Position numbers and translations under genes: made by a program. A model generated the notes under the pieces. It saw only the letters and a list, made by a program, of their open reading frames with translations. It was not told where the DNA came from and did not search any database. Below are positions 33,929-42,727 of a stretch of 64,000 nt of DNA, piece after piece. The stretch covers positions 1,054,001-1,118,000 of the forward strand of contig NZ_CP044532.1 of the NCBI RefSeq assembly GCF_026427775.1, read 5' to 3'. Origin of the DNA: Arthrobacter sp. CDRTa11. Lineage in GTDB: Bacteria; Actinomycetota; Actinomycetes; Actinomycetales; Micrococcaceae. Position 1 is the first letter of the stretch. Each line of letters opens with the position of its first letter.

Positions 33929-34588
33929 ATGACATCGCACAAGTTCTTTGGGTCCAGGCGGTTGCGTTTACGAACGTTTCTTGCGGCTGTTATGGCTGCG
34001 GCTACTTTTGGTCTGGCCGGTTGCAGCCCTGGCGTCAGCCACACTGACCCATCCGCCACGTCAACTCCGGCGTCTGAATCAGCCACACCTACTGCGACGC
34101 CCACTCCCACCGCTTCTTATAAGCCAGCTTCGGCCAGCGGACCTGCTGAGAACGTCCCCGTGCCCGTGCTGCCTGAGGTTGCCAAAACGGAGACGAAGGA
34201 AGGCGCCGAGGCGTTCGCGAAGTATTGGTTCAGTGTGCTGAGCTACGCGTACGAGACAGGTGAAGTTGCTGACTTTGAAAAGTTGGAGCCCCCTTCCTGC
34301 GTGGCTTGCCAGAAAGTCAAAGGAGTCATTCAGGACTGGCACTCTGATGGCCGCTGGTTGGTGGGCGGTAAGTTATCGACGCCCGTAGCAAGCACTACTT
34401 TCGTTAGAGGCCAGGATGGTAGGTACCAGGTCGCGGTCCAGGTCCGCCAGGAACCATTGTCCTATTTCCGACCTGACGGAACTGTAGCGCGGACAGACCC
34501 CCAGGCACCTGACCAAGGCAACCTACTAATCCTCGCCTACGAAAACGACGCCTGGTCTGCAGTTGAGCTCGGAAGTATCGTCGGTTAG
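33929..34588 (+). CDS. DUF6318-family lipoprotein
   Basis: 219 residues. A basic N-terminus and hydrophobic stretch end in the lipobox LAGC (Cys32), so it is an exported lipoprotein. A Ser/Thr/Pro-rich linker (SATPTATPTPTASYKP) leads to a domain of about 140 residues with EAFAKYWFSVLSYAYETGEV and a conserved SCVACQKVK cysteine pair, as in actinobacterial DUF6318 proteins. Function is unknown. It is two bases from the next secreted protein gene. Third-position GC is visibly lower than in the neighbours, hinting at transfer. Confidence 0.85.
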   Translation: MTSHKFFGSRRLRLRTFLAAVMAAATFGLAGCSPGVSHTDPSATSTPASESATPTATPTPTASYKPASASGPAENVPVPVLPEVAKTETKEGAEAFAKYWFSVLSYAYETGEVADFEKLEPPSCVACQKVKGVIQDWHSDGRWLVGGKLSTPVASTTFVRGQDGRYQVAVQVRQEPLSYFRPDGTVARTDPQAPDQGNLLILAYENDAWSAVELGSIVG

Positions 34589-34590
34589 TA

Positions 34591-35523
34591 ATGGCCAGTT
34601 CCCGATTGCTCTCTCTTCTCCTCGTCGCAACATTCTTTATCGGGCTAACTGCATTGCCGGCTCAAGGCGGCGAGGGCAGCGATCCGGAATTCGGAGGTGA
34701 ATGGAACCCAGGCCTCGGACTAGGTGGTCACGTTTGGAATGCAGAACGAAACGAGTTCATTCGCGCTGATCCCGCTATCCCATCCACTGACCCCAACAAC
34801 TACAAGTACGAACTTCAGTGTCACCTAGGAAACAGTGACTTTGATACGGAGTGTCTTGGAAGGCAGGTTGAATGCAAGGCCGGGCCCGAAGGGAAGGAGG
34901 AAGGTATTCCGGTTATCTGGCTGTCTATGCCCCGAGGTGTTCCTGGCGCCGTGTGGTCCTATCACTCCGGCCCAGCGTGCCTCTATGACGCGAAGCCCGA
35001 GGACTTGCTTCCGCGGATTGCCGCTGAGATCCAGCGGGAGTTCCAGAGCCTGCCGATCAATGCAGGGGCTGTGGTGGCACAGCCAAGTCCGCACACCCTT
35101 CGCGGAGCCGAGACCAACTTCTATGCGGAGGCGGTTGAACAACAGTTCGACATCACGATGTTCGGCCAGAAGGTGCACGTCGTCGCCACCCCGGCGCAGT
35201 ACACGTGGAACTACGGCGACGGTACTGTGTTCGGCCCGCAACCTTCCATGGGCGGACCACTGCCACAGGAGCGCTGGGGTGAGAAGACAAGGACCAGTCA
35301 CCCATACACTGCCACAGGCGACTTCCAAGTAGTCCTGACTACGTCCTTCCAAGGCACCTATTCAGTGAACAACGGCCCGCCCCTGCCCATCCCCGGCCAA
35401 GGACAGTTCAGTGCGCCGGCGCAGACGATCAGTGTGTGGCGGTCCATCACCCGGAATTATGCCGACGACTGCAACCAGAATCCCCAAGGGCAAGGCTGCC
35501 CGGGAGTCGCGCCGCGTCCTTAA
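34591..35523 (+). CDS. Secreted PKD-domain-like protein
   Basis: 310 residues with a signal peptide (LLSLLLVATFFIGLTALPAQG). Cysteines are paired in the middle (CHLGNSDFDTECLGRQVEC). Residues of about 190-285 contain VVATPAQYTWNYGDGTVFG and TSHPYTATGDFQVVLTTSFQG, the YxWxFGDG...H.Y...G.Y.V pattern of PKD domains. No catalytic domain is visible. It follows the DUF6318 lipoprotein by two bases, a pairing known in actinobacteria but of unknown role, presumably at the cell envelope. Confidence 0.82.
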   Translation: MASSRLLSLLLVATFFIGLTALPAQGGEGSDPEFGGEWNPGLGLGGHVWNAERNEFIRADPAIPSTDPNNYKYELQCHLGNSDFDTECLGRQVECKAGPEGKEEGIPVIWLSMPRGVPGAVWSYHSGPACLYDAKPEDLLPRIAAEIQREFQSLPINAGAVVAQPSPHTLRGAETNFYAEAVEQQFDITMFGQKVHVVATPAQYTWNYGDGTVFGPQPSMGGPLPQERWGEKTRTSHPYTATGDFQVVLTTSFQGTYSVNNGPPLPIPGQGQFSAPAQTISVWRSITRNYADDCNQNPQGQGCPGVAPRP

Positions 35524-35637
35524 GAAGAAGCCCGTCCTTCGAAGGCTCCGTCCCGTCAGAGACGCCCTGAAAACCCCAACGGCGGCCCCCTTCTAGGCAA
35601 ATGCTGCGGGTTAGAGACGTGCTGGGGGCATCCTGCT

Positions 35638-36951
35638 TCAGGTCAGAAAGTCGTCGGCTGCACTCAGCGCTTCATCGAGGATAGCCAGGCCCGCAGCGGC
35701 GTCGGACTCGCTGACGTTGAGCGGGGGAGCCACGTGGATCCGGTTGCCCAGGATCAGAGGCAGCAAGCCGCGATCCAGGCATGCTTTAGCGAATGAGGCC
35801 ATGGGCGCGTTGTCCGGACCTGAGGCTCCTGTCGGCACTATCGACTCTTTCGTTTGCCGGTTGCGGACCAGTTCCACAGTCCACAGGCCACCGATGCCGC
35901 GGATATCCCCGACTGCCTCGTGCTTCTCGGCAAGCTCCCTGAGTGCCGGGCCAAGAATGTCCGTGCCGAGGCGGGCCGCGGCGGCGATGGTGCCCTCGTC
36001 GTGCATGGCGTTGATGGCGCCCACAGCTGCTGCGCAGGCGAGCGGGTGGCCGCTGTACGTCATGCCTGCCGGGTAGGGGCGCTTGGTGAACATCTCATAG
36101 ATCGCGTCGCCGACCAGAACGCCGCCCAACGGTACATACCCAGAGTTCACGCCCTTCGCGAAGACCAACAGGTCAGGTGCCACACCATCGTGGTCCACTC
36201 CGAACCAAGCCCCCGTTCGGCCAAAGCCGACCAGCACTTCGTCGGCTATGTAGACAATGCCGTGGCGGTCGCACAGTTCACGGACCCCACGCAAGTAGCC
36301 CGCCGGTGGCACGATGACGCCCGCACTGCCAACGACCGATTCCAGGACCAGGCCGGCGATCGTCGTCGGACCTTCCAAGAGGATCACCTGCTCAAGGTGA
36401 GCCAGCGCCCGCTCACACTCTTCCTCGATGGTGCTCGACCCGAACGCCGAGCGGTACAGGAACGGGCCGAAGAAGTGGACGGCGCCGGCCGCGCCGGTGT
36501 CTGAGGCCCAGCGGCGGGGATCGCCGGTCAGGTGGATCGATGTGGTTGTTGACCCGTGGTAGGAGCGGTACGCGGCGAGGACTTTCGGCCGTCCCGTGTA
36601 TAGGCGCGCCATCCGAACCGCGTGCTCAATGGCCTCCGTCCCGCCGGTGGTGAAGAGTACGTGCCCGAGGTTCGCTGGCGCGACGTCCACAATCAGCCGT
36701 GCCGCTTCGCCCCGGACATCGGATGCCAGGCCAGGCGCCAGTGTGCACAGGCGGTCTGCCTGGTCCTTGATGGCAGCGACGATGCGCGGATGCTGGTGGC
36801 CGAGATTGGTGAATACCAGTTGCGAACTGAAGTCCAGGTAGCGCCGGCCGCTCACGTCGACGACGTAGCTCCCGGAGCCGCCGACCACCGTCGGAACGTC
36901 GCGCCGTCCCTGGACAACCCATGGATGGAAGACCAGTTCGTCGAGATCCAT
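35638..36951 (-). CDS. PLP-dependent class III aminotransferase
   Basis: 437 residues. Fold type I class III markers: FTTGGTEAIEHAVRMAR (about residue 105), YRSYHGSTTTSIHLTGD, YIADEVLVGFGRTGAWF (about 235-250) and FAKGVNSGYVPLGGV with the Schiff-base Lys (about 267). It transfers amino groups from an omega- or gamma-amino donor; the closest general types are taurine-pyruvate and beta-alanine/GABA transaminases, but the donor cannot be set by eye. It is divergent from the ene-reductase gene, with 193 bases between them. Confidence 0.9.
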   Translation of the reverse strand: MDLDELVFHPWVVQGRRDVPTVVGGSGSYVVDVSGRRYLDFSSQLVFTNLGHQHPRIVAAIKDQADRLCTLAPGLASDVRGEAARLIVDVAPANLGHVLFTTGGTEAIEHAVRMARLYTGRPKVLAAYRSYHGSTTTSIHLTGDPRRWASDTGAAGAVHFFGPFLYRSAFGSSTIEEECERALAHLEQVILLEGPTTIAGLVLESVVGSAGVIVPPAGYLRGVRELCDRHGIVYIADEVLVGFGRTGAWFGVDHDGVAPDLLVFAKGVNSGYVPLGGVLVGDAIYEMFTKRPYPAGMTYSGHPLACAAAVGAINAMHDEGTIAAAARLGTDILGPALRELAEKHEAVGDIRGIGGLWTVELVRNRQTKESIVPTGASGPDNAPMASFAKACLDRGLLPLILGNRIHVAPPLNVSESDAAAGLAILDEALSAADDFLT

Positions 36952-37144
36952 GACAACCTCCGATGCGTGGGCCGGCTGTTCACCCTTACTGCTTCACCAT
37001 GGCACCATCACGCGGCAGCGTCCATGGTCCTTCTCCAAGGTGTATCCGGCACAAGCCATCGTGTTCCGCCTCACATTCGGAATAGTTGGCATACGCCGGG
37101 CAGTTGGGCTGGGCAGAACCACTTCATTTCGAAAGGAACTGCGC

Positions 37145-38215
37145 ATGCTGTTTTCCCCTTTGACCCTCGGCGAGCTCGAACTTCCCAACCGCCTGGTAAT
37201 GGCGCCCCTGACCCGGGTCCGCTCCGGCGGCGAGGGTGTGCCCGGTCCGCTGGTGGTGGAGCACTACCGCCAGCGCGCCACTTTGGGACTGATCGTCAGT
37301 GAAGGCGCCTACCCGAGCCCTGCAGGCCGTTCGTATGCCGGCCAGCCGGGACTGGTCACCGAGGAGCAGGTTGCCGGCTGGAAAAAGGTCACCGACGCCG
37401 TTCACGCGGAGGGCGGCCGGATGTTCGCGCAGGTCATGCACGGCGGGCGGGTATCTCACGAGGACATCACCGGCGGACACCCGCTCGTGGCTCCCAGCGC
37501 CGTCGCCATCGAAGGTGAAGTCCACACTCCAGAGGGCAAGAAGCCCTACCCGGTGCCGCATGCACTCACCACCGATGAGCTTCCCGTGGTGATGCAGGAG
37601 ATCGTCACGGCTTCGCTCAACGCGATCGCTGCCGGGTTCGACGGAGTGGAGCTGCACTCGGCCAATGGTTACCTGCTCCACGAATTCCTGTCACCAAATG
37701 CCAATATCCGCACAGACAGCTATGGCGGCTCGCCGGAAAACCGGGCCCGTTTCGTGATTGAGACGGTCAACGCCGTAGTGGCGGCAGTTGGCGCCAACCG
37801 TGTGGGCATCCGCATCTCACCGGCCCATAACATCCAGGGGATCGCCGAAACGGACCCCGCAGACGTCCGTGCCACGTATGAAGTGCTGGTGGACAGCATC
37901 GCGCCCCTGAACCTCGCGTACCTGAGCATCCTGCACCACGATCCCTCCGGGGAGCTCATCCAGGATCTTCGGGCCCGCTTCGACGGCACCTTCCTCGTCA
38001 ACAGCGGCTTTGGAGTGATCACCACCCGTGAAGAGGCAGTTGCACTGATTGCCGATGGCCATGCTGACGCCGTGGTTGTTGGACGCCCCGCTATCGCCAA
38101 CCCTGACCTGGCCCGCCGCTGGAAGGAAAGCCTTCCGCTGAACGAGGCTGACCCGGCTACCTTCTACGGTGACGGAGCCAAGGGCTACACGGACTACCCC
38201 GTGTACTCCGGCTAA
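37145..38215 (+). CDS. Old Yellow Enzyme family ene-reductase (NemA-like)
   Basis: 356 residues from ATG 37145 (AAAGGA upstream). The FMN barrel shows SPLTLGELELPNRLVMAPLTR at the start, QVMHGGRVSH near residue 97, the substrate-binding pair in GVELHSANGYLLHEFLSPNAN (about 165-185) and GGSPENRARFVIE. It reduces activated C=C bonds, nitro esters or quinones with NAD(P)H. The long frame to 36950 starts inside the divergent aminotransferase region and is not used. Confidence 0.92.
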   Translation: MLFSPLTLGELELPNRLVMAPLTRVRSGGEGVPGPLVVEHYRQRATLGLIVSEGAYPSPAGRSYAGQPGLVTEEQVAGWKKVTDAVHAEGGRMFAQVMHGGRVSHEDITGGHPLVAPSAVAIEGEVHTPEGKKPYPVPHALTTDELPVVMQEIVTASLNAIAAGFDGVELHSANGYLLHEFLSPNANIRTDSYGGSPENRARFVIETVNAVVAAVGANRVGIRISPAHNIQGIAETDPADVRATYEVLVDSIAPLNLAYLSILHHDPSGELIQDLRARFDGTFLVNSGFGVITTREEAVALIADGHADAVVVGRPAIANPDLARRWKESLPLNEADPATFYGDGAKGYTDYPVYSG

Positions 38216-38231
38216 GAAGTTTGGTGAAACG

Positions 38232-38265
38232 ACGACGGCGGCACCTGGCTGGGTGCCGCCGTCGT
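38232..38265 (+). terminator. Terminator after the ene-reductase gene
   Basis: 14-bp perfect stem (38232-38245 with 38252-38265), 6-base loop. Confidence 0.78.
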
Positions 38266-38456
38266 TGGCCGCTCGGTGTGCTGTCCCGGCAGCGCGCGCC
38301 AAAAAGCCATCCGACGGCTTTTTTGGCTCATTTATAAGTGGACCGCGCAGTCTCAGGAGGACCGGCGGTAGCAAAAATGATACTCCAGCGAATGGATTAT
38401 CGCTAGTGCCTGCGGTGCTTTTGCTTGTGCATCCGGGCCATCGCGTGTGCTGCGCG

Positions 38457-38753
38457 CTAGAGGAACGCCTCGCGCCCCGTCCCCTCCCGCATCACCAGCT
38501 TGCCGTCCTCAATGGAGACAAGCAGGCTTTTGGGCGTCCCGCTGACTTTGGTGATGGCCTTCAGCCCCCGGTTCGTGACTTCCACGCCCACATGGGCACC
38601 TTTCGCCGGCAGCTCCACCGAAACTTCTGAAGCCATTCCCAGAAGGGGATTGGTGGATACTCCCAAATCGCGCCGGGCCTGCTTGCCGTTGACCGTGACG
38701 GTGATGTTGGCCTCGTCAAACCCCTCTTGAAAGACGATGAGCAAGTCCCGCAT
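38457..38753 (-). CDS. Small protein of unknown function
   Basis: 98 residues from ATG 38753, preceded by GAGG. The sequence alternates in a beta-like pattern (ITVTVNGKQARRDLG, VSVELPAKGAHVGVEVTNRGL, KSLLVSIEDGKLVMRE), with no signal peptide or Cys. I do not recognise a family. It is divergent from tex, about 140 bases away, and GC-rich codons support that it is translated. Confidence 0.7.
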   Translation of the reverse strand: MRDLLIVFQEGFDEANITVTVNGKQARRDLGVSTNPLLGMASEVSVELPAKGAHVGVEVTNRGLKAITKVSGTPKSLLVSIEDGKLVMREGTGREAFL

Positions 38754-38894
38754 GGTGGCCTCTTCCTCGAGAATGGTGCCGGTGACGCATCTCAACAACT
38801 ACAGCATTTCACGGCGCGGATCGGAATACCCTCCGATGACACAGGTGGTCCAATGCTGCTGGAGACCTCGGACCCAGTAGGGCAAAATGTTCTG

Positions 38895-41387
38895 GTGACC
38901 CAACTCCCGCAAGGCCCCTCCACGACGTCCGCAGCTTCAACGCCGGACAGCGCCATCTTCCACCAGATCGCCGCCGAGCTCGGCGTCAAAACCTGGCAGG
39001 TGAAGGCCGCTGTGGAACTGCTCGACGGCGGGTCCACCGTCCCGTTTATCGCGCGGTACCGCAAGGAAGCCACCGGAACGCTTGATGATACGCAGCTCCG
39101 CGAGCTCGACGAGCGCCTGCGCTACCTCCGCGAACTTGAGGACCGCCGTCGTACTGTCCTTGAAGTCATTGCAGCCCAAGGGCAGCTGACTCCTGAGCTA
39201 CAGGCTGCCATCGTCGCGGCAGACACCAAATCACGGCTTGAGGACATCTACCTTCCCTTCAAATCCAAGCGGCGCACCAAGGCGCAGATCGCCCGCGAGG
39301 CAGGGCTGGAACCGTTGGCCGATTCGCTGCTGAAACGGCCGGATCTGGATCCTGAACGGGAGGCTGCGAAGTATCTCAACCCAGAGCACGCCATCGAAGA
39401 CGCCGCCGCCGCGCTGGGCGGGGCCCGCTCCATCCTGGTGGAACGTGTGGCGCAGGACCCGGACCTCGCCGCAACCCTGCGGGAGCGCCTGTGGACGCAG
39501 GGCCGGATGGTGTCGCGCGTGAAGAAGGGCAAGGAGGCGGACGGCCAGAAGTTCTCGGACTACTTTGATCTCGCGCAGGCGCCGGCCGGGATGCCGTCAC
39601 ACCGCGTGCTGGCGTTGCTGCGGGGCGAGAAGGACGGCGTCCTGGAGCTGGATCTCGCCGAAGCTGACCCGAAGGACGACGACGCCCTGGCCGCCGCCCG
39701 CTCCCGTTACGAATCAGCTGTAGCCAAGTGCCTTGGGGTTGCCGACCGCGGCAGGCCTGCGGATGCCTGGCTGCTGCAGACTGCCCAGGTGGCGTGGCGC
39801 TCGCGGGTGCTGGCGCGGCTGACGGCGGACCTGCGGGGGCGGATGTTTACCGCCGCTGAGGACGAGGCCGTCCGGGTCTTCGCAGCCAATCTGCGCGATG
39901 TCCTCCTCGCAGCACCCGCAGGAAACCGCGCAACCCTTGGCCTGGACCCGGGGTTGCGTACCGGGGTGAAGGTGGCAGTGGTGGACGGAACCGGGAAGGT
40001 GGTTGCCACCGACACCGTGTACCCGCACGCTCCGGCGCGGAAGTGGGACGAGGCACTGGCCACCCTGGTACGGCTGGCGCGGCAGCATGCCGTCGAACTC
40101 GTGGCGATCGGGAACGGCACGGCCTCCCGTGAGACTGACAAGCTGGCCGCGGAGCTGATCAAATTGCTGCCGGCCGCGGACAGGAAGCCACAAAAGCTTG
40201 TGGTGTCAGAGGCGGGCGCGTCTGTCTACTCGGCGTCCGCCCTGGCCTCCGCCGAATTGCCTGGCATGGATGTGTCCCTGCGTGGCGCCGTGTCGATTGC
40301 CCGCCGGCTCCAGGACCCGCTGGCCGAGCTGGTAAAAATCGATCCCAAGTCCATCGGAGTGGGGCAATATCAGCACGATGTGACCGCAGTGAAGCTGGAC
40401 CGCAGCTTGGACGCTGTGGTGGAGGACTGCGTGAACGCCGTAGGGGTGGACGTGAATACAGCGTCACCGGCCCTACTGAGCCGCGTTGCCGGCGTCGGGC
40501 CCCTGCTGAGTGAGAACATCGTGGCGTACCGGAACGAACACGGGCCGTTCGCCAAACGAAGCGAGCTGAAAAAGGTTCCGCGGCTGGGAGCCAAAGCATT
40601 TGAACAATGTGCCGGCTTCCTTCGGATCACCGGGGGAGCGGAACCGCTGGACGCGTCAAGCGTGCATCCGGAAGCCTACTCGGTGGCTCGGAAGATCTTG
40701 GTTGCCGCGGGTTCAGCGCCCGCCTCGTCGCTTGACCCCCGGAACTTTGTGGACGGAACGTTCGGCCTGCCAACTGTGCAGGACATCCTGGCTGAGCTGG
40801 ACAAGCCGGGCCGTGACCCCCGGCCGGCCTTCGCCGCAGCGACGTTCTCAGAAGGGATCGAGAAGATCTCCGATTTGAAGCCCGGCATGGTGCTGGAAGG
40901 AACGGTCACCAATGTCGCCGCTTTTGGTGCGTTTGTGGACGTTGGTGTCCACCAGGACGGCCTTGTCCACGTCTCTGCCCTTGCCAACCGGTTTGTTTCC
41001 GATCCCCGCGAGGTGGTCAAGTCCGGTCAGGTGGTGCGCGTGAAAGTGCTGGAGGCCGATCCGGACCGGAAACGGATCTCCCTGACGTTAAGGCTCGACG
41101 ACGAGCTGGCCCCCTCGGGCGGCCGGGCGTCCGGCGGACGGGCCTCGGGCGGACGGGAATCGGGCGGGCAGGCTTCCGGGGCGAGGACTGCTGGCGCGCG
41201 GGAGTCCGGCGGCCGAGACGCCGGGGCCAGGCCTTCGGGCGGCGACGGGAAGACTCAGCGGAACCAGAATGCCGAAACAGGCCGCGGCTCGGGCAAGCCC
41301 TCTGGCAACAGGGCGGTTGCGCCACAGGCGGCGCCCGTGAACACAGCGATGGCGGAGGCGCTGCGCAAGGCCGGCCTCGGCAAGTAG
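38895..41387 (+). CDS. tex: Tex-family RNA-binding transcription accessory protein
   Basis: About 830 residues from GTG 38895; ATG 38853 is an alternative with AGGTGG before it. Order: Tex N-terminal region (TVPFIARYRKEATGTLDD, about residue 43), YqgF-like RNase H fold (TLGLDPGLRTGVKVAVVDG, about 350), helix-hairpin-helix (VNTASPALLSRVAGVGPLLSE), and an S1 domain (GTVTNVAAFGAFVDVGVHQ). Tex acts on transcribing RNA polymerase and RNA. The C-terminal tail of about 95 residues carries SGGRA-type pentapeptide repeats and is basic and disordered, perhaps for RNA binding. Confidence 0.93.
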   Translation: MTQLPQGPSTTSAASTPDSAIFHQIAAELGVKTWQVKAAVELLDGGSTVPFIARYRKEATGTLDDTQLRELDERLRYLRELEDRRRTVLEVIAAQGQLTPELQAAIVAADTKSRLEDIYLPFKSKRRTKAQIAREAGLEPLADSLLKRPDLDPEREAAKYLNPEHAIEDAAAALGGARSILVERVAQDPDLAATLRERLWTQGRMVSRVKKGKEADGQKFSDYFDLAQAPAGMPSHRVLALLRGEKDGVLELDLAEADPKDDDALAAARSRYESAVAKCLGVADRGRPADAWLLQTAQVAWRSRVLARLTADLRGRMFTAAEDEAVRVFAANLRDVLLAAPAGNRATLGLDPGLRTGVKVAVVDGTGKVVATDTVYPHAPARKWDEALATLVRLARQHAVELVAIGNGTASRETDKLAAELIKLLPAADRKPQKLVVSEAGASVYSASALASAELPGMDVSLRGAVSIARRLQDPLAELVKIDPKSIGVGQYQHDVTAVKLDRSLDAVVEDCVNAVGVDVNTASPALLSRVAGVGPLLSENIVAYRNEHGPFAKRSELKKVPRLGAKAFEQCAGFLRITGGAEPLDASSVHPEAYSVARKILVAAGSAPASSLDPRNFVDGTFGLPTVQDILAELDKPGRDPRPAFAAATFSEGIEKISDLKPGMVLEGTVTNVAAFGAFVDVGVHQDGLVHVSALANRFVSDPREVVKSGQVVRVKVLEADPDRKRISLTLRLDDELAPSGGRASGGRASGGRESGGQASGARTAGARESGGRDAGARPSGGDGKTQRNQNAETGRGSGKPSGNRAVAPQAAPVNTAMAEALRKAGLGK
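41115..41174. repeat. 15-bp tandem repeat encoding SGGRA-type pentapeptides at the end of tex
   Basis: Four consecutive 15-bp units (41115, 41130, 41145, 41160) encode SGGRA, SGGRA, SGGRE and SGGQA, with decayed copies downstream. Confidence 0.85.
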
Positions 41388-41393
41388 TTCCGC

Positions 41394-41435
41394 CGGAGCG
41401 AATCAGGCGGAGCGCCTCAGACGGAGCGCCTCAGG
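41394..41435. repeat. 14-bp tandem repeat (three copies) spanning the ZIP gene's stop
   Basis: Units CGGAGCG(AA/CC)TCAG(G/A) at 41394, 41408 and 41422; the third contains the stop codon of the minus-strand transporter gene (41431-41433). Confidence 0.85.
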
Positions 41436-42228
41436 CGAGGGACAATACAAACGCCAGGACGAAGCCTGCGGCGGTGCTGAGTGCAACAGCAGGGCCGCCA
41501 TGCTCGTAAGCTTCCGGCATGAGCGTGTCAGCGAGGGAGGCAATGACGGCGCCGGCCGCGAACGCCAAGGGGAGCGAGATTGCCTCCGGATCCGTGCCGG
41601 ACAGTGGGCCCGCCCCGATAACAACCGCTGCCACCAGCAGGACGGCGCAGGCAAGCCATAGTCCAATGATGCTGGCAGTCGAGCGGCCCTGGCTGCGCAT
41701 GGAGGCGGCCCCCACCAGTGCCTCCGGCAGGTTGGACACGAAGATTGCGGCGAGCAGGGCCAGGCCACCGGTCCCCTCACCCAAGGCAACACCGAGGGCG
41801 ATGTTCTCAGGCACTCCGTCCAGCGTGACAGCGGCCAGCAGCGCCATGCCCGCTGCCCCTCGCGTCGATGCAGCGGTGGCAGGAAGTTCAGTGGCTGCGG
41901 CGTCCGTGTCCAGCTTTGCGCTGCCTTGGAATTCGTCCGCCGGTGTGGCAGCGGCCTCCGGGCCTGGCTGGGCCCAACGGTCCAGGAGGGAGCTGAGAAC
42001 AGTGAATACGATCGCACCGACCATCAGCCCGATGGCGGCCCGGACGATACCGCCTTGTTCGTAGGCGTCCTCGAAGAGCTCGAAGGCCAGGGCGGTGATC
42101 AGGGAACCGGCCGCGAACGAGAGCAGTATGGCGAGGAGCCGCTTGGGCAGTTCAAATCGAACACCAACGAATGCACCCACGAGCAAAGCACTGGATGCTA
42201 TGACGCCGAACAGCAGCGACATCATCAT
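41431..42228 (-). CDS. ZIP-family metal transporter
   Basis: 265 residues starting with three consecutive ATGs. Seven to eight hydrophobic segments; the metal-binding motifs are TLDGVPENIALGVAL (about residue 138) and SNLPEALVGAASM (about 165), the HxxxE-type sites of ZIP proteins with some His replaced. A hydrophilic loop of about 40 residues separates TM3 and TM4. It probably imports Zn, Fe or Mn. The -10 box TATACT at 42240-42235 lies 6 bases before the first ATG, suggesting a leaderless message. Confidence 0.88.
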   Translation of the reverse strand: MMMSLLFGVIASSALLVGAFVGVRFELPKRLLAILLSFAAGSLITALAFELFEDAYEQGGIVRAAIGLMVGAIVFTVLSSLLDRWAQPGPEAAATPADEFQGSAKLDTDAAATELPATAASTRGAAGMALLAAVTLDGVPENIALGVALGEGTGGLALLAAIFVSNLPEALVGAASMRSQGRSTASIIGLWLACAVLLVAAVVIGAGPLSGTDPEAISLPLAFAAGAVIASLADTLMPEAYEHGGPAVALSTAAGFVLAFVLSLA

Positions 42229-42234
42229 GCCGTC

Positions 42235-42240
42235 AGTATA
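42235..42240 (-). promoter_or_regulatory. TATACT -10 box giving a probable leaderless transcript of the ZIP gene
   Basis: The box ends 6 bases before ATG 42228, so transcription would start at or beside the start codon. No ribosome site is visible. The -35 region is weak. Confidence 0.45.
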
Positions 42241-42328
42241 GGAGCGGCGGGCTGGTCAAGGACAGGTATTTGCCCTGTCGACCTGCGGGTAGCTTTCGGG
42301 ACGTGGACGTTTCTGTAAGGCTGGGATC

Positions 42329-42649
42329 ATGACTTACTTCTTGGAGTACACCATCCCGGCCCCTTCTGACGCTGCCGAGTTCGAGTTCCCGCACGACGAG
42401 ATCAATGCGGGCACCACTATCCCCCTGGCCGAGACCAACGCCGAGATTGTGCACACACCGGAATTGCCCGCACGCACGGGGATAGTTGGCGCAACAGTTC
42501 CCGAAGCCAAGCTGGAGGCCGAACAACTCATCACGCACAGCCGCGCCACGGAAGGCAGCCTGTACTTCGACCCGTCGGACTCGCTCCAGGCCGGTGTAGG
42601 GACCCTCGTGGCAACGTTTGTGGAAGGCCGAGGCTGGCAGGACGCCTAG
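42329..42649 (+). CDS. Small protein of unknown function
   Basis: 106 residues from ATG 42329 with only a weak GGG-type ribosome site. The composition is ordinary globular, acidic, with no Cys, signal or membrane segment; it opens MTYFLEYTIPAPSDAAEFEFP. GC-rich third positions support coding. I do not recognise a family. It converges on the PEP-mutase-like gene at a shared hairpin. Confidence 0.65.
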   Translation: MTYFLEYTIPAPSDAAEFEFPHDEINAGTTIPLAETNAEIVHTPELPARTGIVGATVPEAKLEAEQLITHSRATEGSLYFDPSDSLQAGVGTLVATFVEGRGWQDA

Positions 42650-42727
42650 TTCAGAGAAAAGTGCCCCTCTAGGGAAGGTCACAGGCAGCTACGCGGTGCG
42701 GCCAGTGACCTTCCCTGCCTAGTTCAG
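42644..42727. repeat. 11-bp identical direct repeat at the stops of two convergent genes
   Basis: GCCTAGTTCAG at 42644-42654 contains the TAG of the plus-strand gene; the same sequence at 42717-42727 contains the CTA (TAG complement) of the minus-strand gene. Confidence 0.85.
42671..42716. terminator. Shared hairpin between convergent genes
   Basis: AGGGAAGGTCAC (42671-42682) pairs perfectly with GTGACCTTCCCT (42705-42716), 22-base loop. Confidence 0.65.
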
